The position numbers were made by a program, and so were the translations under genes. From Gnetum montanum (taxonomy: Eukaryota; Streptophyta; Gnetopsida; Gnetales; Gnetaceae): a DNA stretch of 30,289 nucleotides. How positions within the stretch are numbered: position 1 is the first letter of the stretch; every line of letters starts with the position of its first letter. The DNA lies in the NCBI GenBank assembly GCA_015680685.1, contig MNCI01030886.1, forward strand, positions 147,042-177,330. The letters are read 5' to 3'. Shown here in pieces: positions 22,641 to 30,289 of the stretch. Under the pieces are notes generated by a model. That model was not told the DNA's origin, ran no database searches, and saw only the letters and a list, made by a program, of their open reading frames with translations.

Positions 22641-22918
22641 ATCACCCCCATTTCAAAAAAAATGCAACACAAACAAGGGTAGTGTAGCAGCCTACCAAGC
22701 AAACGGTACCTCCTGCCATTCCTTAATACGTGCCCGAGAAAGATGTCACAAGGTGTGCTCCCCTTCATCCATGTTTGCAAGGCCCTGGTGTCTATGTTCA
22801 CTTCTTTGCACCATTGTCTTGTTGTCAAGTCTTGGCTTGTTGATGGCTATGCTTTGTAAGTGCTACGCTCTCTTCTCTAAACTACGCTACGCTTTGGACA
22901 GGGTTGTGAAAATGACAG

Positions 22919-22946
22919 GTTTACCATGGGTAAACCCCTATTTATA
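22919..22946 (-). promoter_or_regulatory. TATA box and inverted repeat upstream of the antisense gene, copy B
   Basis: On the minus strand, TATAAATAGGGG (core 22946-22939) is followed by GTTTACC-CAT-GGTAAAC (22935-22919), a 7-bp inverted repeat with a 3-base spacer. The exon 1 ATG is 125 bp downstream. Order and spacing match copy A (6220-6192, ATG 6071), which argues for a conserved promoter. Confidence 0.6.
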
Positions 22947-23050
22947 CCCTTCAAGGCTACATGACATGTTACTTTCCTGTGATGTCTCGTGTCCTGCGCG
23001 TAACATGAGACATCCCATGTTCCTTGCAATGTAGCATGCAGATTTGCAAA

Positions 23051-23074
23051 AGAGAGAGAGAGAGAGAGAGAGAG
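23051..23074 (+). repeat. (AG)12 microsatellite
   Basis: Uninterrupted AG dinucleotides upstream of the pre-RT repeats of copy B. No equivalent run exists in copy A. Confidence 0.95.
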
Positions 23075-23139
23075 AATTTTTTTTCTTTGTAAACATTTGA
23101 TTCAACCCCTCACTTTAAGCCTTTAACGTTGGCTCAAGG

Positions 23140-23325
23140 CTTTATACTATAGGCATCATAACTGTCTGCTGTGACCTTAAACTGGCAATTTTGAAATTTT
23201 CCTTACACTATAGGCATAGTGATGATCCACTAAGACCTTAAACTGGCAATTTTAAAATACAATTTGACATCCTACATGTAGTAACGGTTCTCTATGACCT
23301 TAAACTAGCAATTTTGAGATATTGC
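23140..23325 (+). repeat. GACCTTAAACTGGCAATTTT tandem repeats before RT, copy B
   Basis: About three units, period roughly 60 bp, matching 6385-6640 in copy A. Confidence 0.7.
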
Positions 23326-23384
23326 ATAATTACTTTGCATGCATTTCTCTTCATGTTGTTATGTTAGGTAGGTGCCACTTAACA

Positions 23385-23410
23385 TCTTTTGTTTGTTGGC
23401 TATTTTGCAG
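23385..23410 (+). other. Candidate sense 3' splice site before RT, copy B
   Basis: TTTGTTTGTTGGCTATTTTGCAG ends at 23410, given here as two parts: TTTGTTTGTTGG and CTATTTTGCAG. It is 12 bases before the ATG at 23423 and is stronger than the copy A site. Confidence 0.45.
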
Positions 23411-23422
23411 GATCTCTTAGGA

Positions 23423-26400
23423 ATGGCCACACACGATGATTTTCATTCACCTTTAATATTGACTGGACCCCATGGTAGATTCATGAGATGCTTGAACATA
23501 GATCTTGTAGACTGTGAGCCGCCTCCTTGTAACACCAATGTAGCATCCTTAGAAACATCACTAGACTAGCTAGAACATCTAGTCCAAGCCTTAGACCTAG
23601 AGGCTAGAGACGTAACTGAGGATCCACTTGTAGAAATTCCTATGACCACATGCAGAGGTAAGATGAGAATATTGAAACCTAGCTCTTTAATGGAGCTACA
23701 AGTCCAACAAAATATCACTAAATTCCTTAACGATAACGTCAAAGTGTTTGCATGGTCTTATGAAGACATGTTAGGCTTAGACCCACGCATAATACAACAT
23801 TATCTTGGACTCACATGTCAAAGCAGTCAAATAAAAAGCTCGCAAAATTAAACAAAAGATTGCATTAGCTTTGCGCAATGAAATCACCAAGCTTTATCAA
23901 GCCGGGTTCATCTAGGCAGTCAATTACGTAGATTGAGTATCAAACTTCATCGTTGTCCCCAAGAAAACTAGAAGCATACACATATGTATATACTTCCAAC
24001 ATTTGAACAAAGCAACCATCAAGGACAATTTTCCATTGCCTAGTATTGACAAACTAGTCGATACTACAGCTGGCCATGCCCTATTATCCTTCATGGATGG
24101 ATTCTTGGCATATAATCAAATTCGTATAAACCCATAACATCAAATTGCTACTACCTTTATGACCCCTTCGGAAATCTTTTGTTATACAATGATGCCCTTC
24201 GGACAAAAAAATTTTGGAGCAACATACTAGCAGGCAATGACTTACATTTTCAGTGACTATCTTTTGGAACGGCTAAATGACTATGTGGAGGATATAGCAA
24301 TTAAATCGAAGAAAGCTCCTGATCATGAAAATGACTTGAACCTAGTTCTTTAATGTTGTCGTAGGCATGACCTTCATCTCAATCCCAAAATATGTGTCTT
24401 CGATTCCAAAACTGGACACATGTTAGGCTTCGTAATGTCAAAAATAGGAATACGTGTAGACCCGGACAAAGTCAAAGTCATTGTCAACTTAGCACCACTT
24501 ACAAACCTTAAAGAGTTGCATGGATTGCAAGTAGGATACAATTTATATGAATATTTATCACAAGGTTAACAAATAAATTACATCCAATGCAACACTTACT
24601 TAAAAAAGGAGCTAACTTTGAATGGACGAACCAATGCTAAGAAGCATTCGATAACTTAAACAAGGAGCTTGTTTATCTTCCTACCATTTACCCTCTACAA
24701 AGGGATAAGCCCTTTTTCATTTATCTTGCAACTTCAGATACGTCCATTGCTACTTTGCTCTATCAAAAAAGGGACAACAGCTCTAAGATTCATGTTTACT
24801 ACCTAAGCCATGCACTGATAGCTTATGAGACCAAATAGAATGACGTGGAAAGAAATTTCCTTTCCTTAGTATTTACACTTAAAAATGGAGACACTACTTG
24901 TTTCGTAGCCAAGTCAATATCATTTGCAAAAATAACATACTTAGGGTCATTACAACCAATATATATGAAAGTAGCAGGATAGCCAGGTGGAAAGCAATAA
25001 TTGCAGAATTTGACCTACACTACGTAGCACGGTCATCTAAAAAAGGTCAAGAAATAGCCACGCAACTTACAGCTTCACCCAAAGATGACTAAGCAACCAT
25101 AGAACTTGAATTTCTAGATGAGCATGTTAACAATATAAGCATAGTACATGCAGGCTTCGAAGCTATTATACACTTTGACAGTGCCTCAACCACACAAGGT
25201 GTAGTGCTACTACTATTCTAACATTTCCTTTCAAGGAGATCTGACCTTTCACGTACCACTTCATGTTTCTTTGCACAAATAATGTTGTAGAATACGAGGG
25301 TCTCCTTAGGGGCATTTTAGCAACTCAAGAGTCAAGGATTCAAAATTTAGCAATTCAAGGCGATTCACAACTAGTCATTAACCAAGTCACAGAGGTCTAT
25401 GCTTGTAAAGCACAACACTTACAACCTTACTATGATCTGGCAAAATACTTACTAAAACAATTTGCAATCTTAGACATTCATTATATCCCCTACAATAAAA
25501 ACACTATAGCTGATGCATTAGCCACGTTATCTTTAAGCGTGCCACCACACATGTTTGCTACCTTACCCCCTTCAATAGTGGAATGCACTAACCCTATCGT
25601 TCACACACCAAATATCGCATCTATAAATGCTACCAACACTCAAGAAAGGTATGACAACGTCAAAACATACCTCCAACATGGTGAGCCTCCACTAGGCTTA
25701 ACATCTACCCAAAAAGATGTAATACGAAAACAAACATGGTAGTATGTCCTTGTAGGTGATGGTGCTTTATGCTGTAGATCTTATGACAGGATACTACTAA
25801 CTTGTGTAAGTGGCGACGAAGCCCAAAGAATCGTTGATCAAGTCCACAAGGGACTATATGGAGTGTGATTGCCTCTCTAAGGTCAATACATGTTATATAT
25901 GTCAACATCATGATAATCTAATACATGTATCACCTACTAAGTTGCATACCATGCAAATCACATGGCCTTTTCAACATTGGGAACTAGACATCATAGGGCC
26001 CATAACGCCCAAGTCTTCCACAGGGCATAGTTTCATTATTACTGCAACTGAGTACTTCACCAAGTGGGTAGAAGCTATTCCACTTAGGAAGACTACATCT
26101 CAACAAATTTGCAAATTAATTTTGGACAATATATTGACCTAATTCAACCTTCCTATGACTATCGTTACGAACAACGGGCCCCAATTTAGTAGTGAAAAAA
26201 CTAGAGCCTTTTGTGAAAACCTTGGCATTAAACACTCTTTCTCATCACCACACTATCCACAAGCAAACGGTCAAGAAGAAGCCACCAATAAAGCCATTGT
26301 CAACCTTCTGAAGAAAATGCTCAGCAATAGCAAGTGACAATGGCATGAGTAACTTATTTATGCACTTTGGGCCTATCGCACAACGTGCAGAACTACCACA

Positions 26401-26820
26401 GGTAAGACACCATATAGTCTGGTATATGGATCTGAAGAAGTGTTACCTCTTGAATTGTAGGTTCCATCACTCCGAATGATCCTCTTGAACTTTATGGATG
26501 AGCCACAAAATAATGAGTCAAGAATCATTGATCTTGACTCTATGGAGGAAGAGTGCATCCAGACGCTTAACCATATCGAGTGGTACCAAGACAAACAATA
26601 GCAAAAAAATTATTGCAATCTGCACCAATGCCTGATCAAAAAAGGCGATATAGTCCTCAAGGCCATTCACGAACCTGTGAACAAATACTCAACTAACTAA
26701 GAAGGATCGTTTCTGGTCACAAAAGCATATGAGAATGGGGCATTCAAGCTGGCTGACTTAGACAACAATGAGTTAGCTAATCCTATCAACCACCTATACC
26801 TGAAACTGTATTATGACTAA
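23423..26820 (+). pseudogene. Ty3/gypsy (Tat lineage) pol, copy B: RT, RNase H, second RNase H, integrase
   Basis: Same domain order as copy A. Linker with FAWSYEDMLGLDPR; RT (about 23820-24480) with FPLPSIDKL and LLSFMDGF, but the catalytic motif is YVED (24282-24293) where YVDD is expected; classical RNase H remnant (24600-24990); second RNase H (25160-25540) retaining FDSA, EYEGLL, GDSQLV and NTIADAL; integrase with an intact CYIC pair in the finger, first Asp kept (WELDIIGP), second Asp replaced (TNNGPQFS, AAC at 26170), and Glu at QEEATN. The C-terminus NPINHLYLKLYYD ends at TAA 26818, the canonical end lost by frameshift in copy A. Inactive: many stops, frameshifts and two catalytic substitutions. 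Confidence 0.9.
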
Positions 26821-26840
26821 CATGCAGTATCATGCTGATA

Positions 26841-26856
26841 ATAAAGCAAGGTAAGC
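26841..26856 (+). other. Conserved 5' splice-site-like sequence after pol, copy B
   Basis: AAAGCAAG|GTAAGCA with GT at 26851, 30 bases after the pol stop, as in copy A. Confidence 0.4.
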
Positions 26857-26859
26857 ATG

Positions 26860-27114
26860 ATCATCCTCTATGATGTAAAACTAGCACAGATCGTCCATCA
26901 TGATGCTAAACTGGCACAACATGTCCTTGGGCCATGACATGAAACTGGCACCCACAACATGGTCCGCTATGACCTTAAACTGGCCTTCCCTTGTCTACTA
27001 CAACATTAAAGAAGCACAAAAGTCTACTAGGACCTTAAACTAGCACATCATAGTCTACTGGGACCTTAAACCAACATAGTTGATGGTCTACCAAGACCTA
27101 AAACTAGGTTTGCA
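26860..27114 (+). repeat. CTATGACCTTAAACTGGCAC tandem repeats after pol, copy B
   Basis: About eight units, period near 30 bp. Counterpart of 10252-10562. Confidence 0.75.
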
Positions 27115-28608
27115 AGGCAATATCTCTGATCCATCACACATGATCTGGTGAACAAGCGAGCAAGCATACTTTAGATCTTCAATCACCTACCCACACCTCT
27201 TGGGCAAGATGGGGTGGGGCATTGCAATTCTAGAATGAAGTTCATGCCACCAAGAAAAAAAATCCTCTGGGACAATTGCAACATCTCTATCCCTGGCATT
27301 TTGCTAATCTTCTAGTGATGTTGTTTAACATCTTGCTAACCTTCCAGAGCTACCGCCACCATCACCAATCACCTTGGTCATAGCTCCCCCCATCAGCACC
27401 TCTCGCTGGAGCCCTAACACTATTGTGGCCCAACCACAATGTTGCCATCCTCCAGCCCTCACCATCATCTAAGTCTAGAATAGCATTCAGTAGCTTGGCT
27501 TCCCACCTTGCAACTAAATTTCCTGGCTCCTACATTTGGTGAAGATTCCTAAGCACCTACATCACCATTGCTCCTAGCCTCTTAGGTCCTCACTTCTAGT
27601 GTGGCTGTTGGAGTTTTTCAGCCTACCATCGTTGACACCTACACTAGCCTTCCTGCTTTGGACATTGCATGCACCAAACATAGCACTTGCAACCCTTGTA
27701 ATGTCCCGAGTAGATAGGACTTTGCCCTCGCTTCACATGGTGATTATTTTTTCTAATTTTTTCTCTATTGTGTTTACAAGATAAAGTTGAGATGGCATCA
27801 TTTAGAAATGTGTTTCATCACAAGAGCAACACATCACATTGTTCCAAAGTACCTGCTTCGATTAGCCTAGCTACTTGAGAGTTCATACCCTAATATCCCT
27901 TCAACTAACCTAACCTCTATCTCCTGCTCTTGTAATTTTTGGAATCCCCTTACAAGCTTCTTCAATCCACATGGAACCCTTTCCCATGCTTAACCGCTAA
28001 GCCCATGATGGATGTAACGCAACTGGTCTCATGGGAAGCCTTTGTAGGCTAGTTAAAGCCCCACATGGATATAACATAACTCATCCCAGGGAGGAAACAC
28101 CTATCTTACAGAAACAACATGGTTGCCTTCAAGTGGATATGGGTGTGCGATTTTTCTTTCTTCAAAAAAAAATAAAATAAAGAAAGAAGAGAAAAAAGAA
28201 GGAGAAAAGAAAGAACAAAAAAAGGAAAACAAATGAGATAAGACAAGTGCCCAAGAACCGTTTCAACCTTGGATTGACCATCACCAAGCACTCCGATAAG
28301 AGGTCAGACTCCCCAAGTGAAAAATGCCTATGCGTGCTGACTCTCTCACAAGCACTTCAATGAGGGATCACACTATGGAAGCAGTTCTCATGGCATCGCA
28401 TCCTATACTTTTCCTTTTCTATCCATTGTCCCCTGACCCCATCTCCTCAAACCTATCCCCTGTTCCCTTCCATACTTCACTTCCCTAGCACTCTCAAGCG
28501 TAGCAAAGCATTATCTAAGCAGGCACTAATGAATGGTGTTGGTGTCATGTTCATCATGGTGTTCCATATTCTTTATCAACGTCTATTGGGCAAATCCTCC
28601 AGACATCG
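27115..28608 (+). repeat. 3' noncoding region of copy B
   Basis: Homologous to 10563-11981. Contains the same CTAACCTTCCAG (ending 27347) and an expanded A/G-rich tract at 28165-28240 that is interrupted only by a few C/T bases. No credible gene. Confidence 0.6.
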
Positions 28609-28619
28609 ACAAAGAGGGG
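28609..28619 (+). promoter_or_regulatory. Candidate polypurine tract, copy B
   Basis: ACAAAGAGGGG immediately followed by TGATGAG, the first bases of the next LTR. It is the same tract as 11982-11991. Confidence 0.4.
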
Positions 28620-29565
28620 TGATGAGATGCTGATTGCACAAGCCACGATATCGCGTACGTCATATCGCGGCCGACGTGATATCGCATCCCCTGCGATATC
28701 GCGTCTTTCCCTGCGATATCGCGTACGTGATATCGTGGTCCGTCGCCATATCTATAAATAAGAGGCAGCACTTCCCTCATTCCCCATCAGATAGGCTAAG
28801 TAGCGAAGCTCTGGCGGATTGATCACCCCAGAGATAGAATATTTTCCATGTGCCCACAGTAGGAGTCCCCCAAGTGAACGGTTCTTTATTCGAGCAACTT
28901 TGTACCTGAATGCAAGTTGTGTACGGCAATAAAGACGAGCTTTGTGGATAAACCTTGCAGTGCATGGATAGGTTTAATTAATGTTATTTACTTCTTTCCT
29001 AGCAACGCGGCATGAGTACGACTTGGTTACGAGCATTGACGAACGTGTACGGCTAGCCAAGGAATCGGCTACTCATCGCGATTAGATTCTCTCAACCCTT
29101 TCCTCCTAGAATGTGGGACAAGTACGACTTGATTACGAGCATCTACGGATGTGTACGGCTAGTCAAGGAATCGGCTGCTTGTCACACTTAGGTTAGTTAA
29201 GTGCCTGAGTATGACGGCTTCGAGCATGTGCATTACGTGTGGTAATCCCAGTAACGATTAGCATTTGGTAGCCACAGTTGCATAGTTCAGGGTGTGTACG
29301 GCAAGTGGGAATGGATGCTGACGCTAGAACTTAGTGTTGTAGTTAGAGTTAGTTTTAGTTTCTCAACCCTTCACCTTTTAGCTTAGGAGATAAACTGAAA
29401 AATACCAAAAAAATCATATACCTCAGACTTGCTTGACTAGCCTGGGAAGACAACGAACAAGCGTTCCTTATGGCATTTAGGCATTTAGTCTGCAGAGTTC
29501 GACTGGATCGCGCATGCTACGCTCGTTTTGTATGGTTGAGTGTAGGGGTACCTCTCCACTCATCA
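28620..29565 (+). repeat. LTR (946 bp) of a third retrotransposon, element C
   Basis: Ends TGATGAG...CTCATCA, a perfect 7-bp terminal inverted repeat with TG/CA, followed at once by a PBS. Inside: palindromic GCGATATCGC units (28643-28738), TATA box TATAAATA at 28753-28760, AATAAA at 28928-28933, and a 56-bp duplicated segment (29015-29070 and 29121-29176). It is unlike anything in 11992-14404, so it is not the LTR of copies A and B. Good ends and little visible decay suggest a younger element. Whether it is a new insertion or the product of recombination into copy B is not settled by this window. Confidence 0.88.
28753..28760 (+). promoter_or_regulatory. TATA box of element C LTR
   Basis: CTATAAATAAG 15 bp after the palindrome cluster; expected U3 promoter position. 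The RNA start should be near 28785-28795, and the AATAAA at 28928 is a plausible R-end signal. Confidence 0.7.
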
Positions 29566-29586
29566 TTGGCGCCGTTGTCGGGGACT
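29566..29586 (+). other. Primer binding site of element C
   Basis: TTGGCGCCGTTGTCGGGGAC begins right after the LTR end. It closely matches the TGGCGCCGTTGCCGGGGA site common in plant Athila/Tat Ty3/gypsy elements, attributed to tRNA-Asp. Confidence 0.9.
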
Positions 29587-29706
29587 AAGTGTTTTTACGC
29601 CAATTGAACATAAGGGATGTCACTCACATCATTGTGACCTTTAACGAACCTTTGGGTTAATTAGTTAATCAAGAACATAAATAACGGTAAACAGCACACC
29701 ATTAGG

Positions 29707-30289
29707 ATGGCTTCTTCTCATGAAATCAACTCACCTAAGGACAACATAGGAGACAGTCGGCACCATATGCATAACCCAAATCAGCCATGTCCTAAACAAT
29801 CTAAGGTCACATATACTCATCCTGATGAGTATGTCCCTGACTTTACTTTTATTCTCCATCAAGATGAGCAACTGCGATCGAGAGATTTGCAAGGTAACAT
29901 CGTGTTACCCCCAGATAGATCTGTCCCTAACATGCTTTTCCATGCCTTAGCACAGATTGGCATGCAAGAGCTATTTGCTGAATACGTTGCGGAAGATTAT
30001 GACATGAGGGATTATCATCCCACAAATGCCCAATGTATTCGAGATAAAAGGCAGGAGAGCCAACATTCATTGTTGAAGGGCAAGGTCCCCCATGTCCTTA
30101 GTGAAATAGAAGACGTGGAACCCCTCACAATGGGTTTCTTAGAAAATGATGTTCATCCTCCTCATAATGGTGAAGAGGATAGGCATCAGGGCCTTTGATC
30201 AACTGTACATGCTACAAGCTCTTATCCCCGTGAGCACCAACTATTCACGGCAGGAACAACCACTCACACTAAGGATGGACACTTAGATC
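29707..30289 (+). pseudogene. 5' end of the gag ORF of element C (partial)
   Basis: The first ATG after the PBS and a 120-bp leader opens a frame of 163 codons (MASSHEINSP...), Asp/His/Pro-rich and hydrophilic, containing MLFHALAQIGMQELFAEYV and ending at TGA 30196-30198. The same frame then stays open to the window end, so the TGA is probably one mutated Arg codon (CGA). Position after LTR and PBS makes it the N-terminus of the structural polyprotein. The gag core and zinc knuckle would lie beyond the window. The sequence itself does not match a gag family I can name. Confidence 0.65.

Larger units (their letters stand above)
18455..22814 (-). pseudogene. Antisense multi-exon gene inside the Tat element, copy B (about 7 exons)
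   Basis: Runs opposite to the element between protease and RT. Exon model (minus strand): e1 22814-22696, e2 21779-21428, e3 21344-21070, e4 20986-19938, e5 19837-19549, e6 19464 to about 19291, e7 19233-18455 (TAG 18457-18455). Introns are GT-AG: GTAGGC...TGTAG, GTGAGT...TTGCCAG, GTGAGC...TTCTCAG, GTGAGT...TTGAAAG, GTAGGA...CAACAG; the e6 donor is uncertain. e1 ends with two codon bases completed by the first base of e2, as in copy A. Product about 1,000 aa: e4 has GLMDLFLAINP, FKITDSLFSDLFGVPSDG and FYVHFAFFIACLRWFAEFL; e5 is acidic, with AEEE(A/T)PTAEEE repeats; e7 contains HEDLW-like charged helices and an acidic C-terminus ending DVDPS. It is decayed by about ten stops, a 98-bp deletion in e2 and indels in e4 and e5. 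The family is not recognised; a weak likeness to plant transposon-associated domains (FGVP-DG pattern) is only a guess. Confidence 0.6.

Overview
This window looks like intergenic DNA from a large, retrotransposon-rich land-plant genome. There is no intact host gene, RNA gene or bacterial-type operon. The plant-type splice sites, the TATAAATA boxes, the dual-RNase H Ty3/gypsy pol and the tRNA-Asp-type primer binding site all indicate a plant. The species cannot be named from the sequence.

Layout. (1) 1-2259: remains of a minus-strand LTR element, with gag at 1-650 and a putative 1.5-kb LTR at 775-2259. (2) 2260-3740: unassigned DNA. (3) 3745-11991 (copy A) and 14405-28619 (copy B): two old copies of one Ty3/gypsy Tat-lineage (Ogre-like) element in direct orientation. 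Homologous points lie 16.6-17.0 kb apart, as in a tandem array. Copy B is the more complete, in the order gag, protease, repeats, a minus-strand multi-exon gene, repeats, RT-RNase H-aRNase H-integrase, repeats, 3' region, polypurine-like tract. The interval 11992-14404 between A and B probably holds their LTR, with a TATA box at 13601. (4) 28620-30289: a different LTR element with a clean 946-bp LTR, a PBS and the start of gag, joined exactly where the A/B homology ends.

The most interesting content is the antisense gene. In both copies an intron-containing gene runs opposite to the element, between protease and RT. It has a TATA box on the antisense strand, a start ATG conserved in position and frame, GT-AG introns at homologous places, and codon-level protein conservation between A and B. 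In B it spans 22814 to 18455, with about seven exons and roughly 1,000 codons. I do not recognise the protein. Introns that are antisense to the genomic RNA would survive retrotransposition, and the gene lies where Ogre-type elements carry a sense intron. A good 3' splice site precedes RT in both copies.

All the genes are decayed by in-frame stops, mostly at positions expected to be Gln, Trp or Arg, and by frameshifts. They are annotated as pseudogenes.
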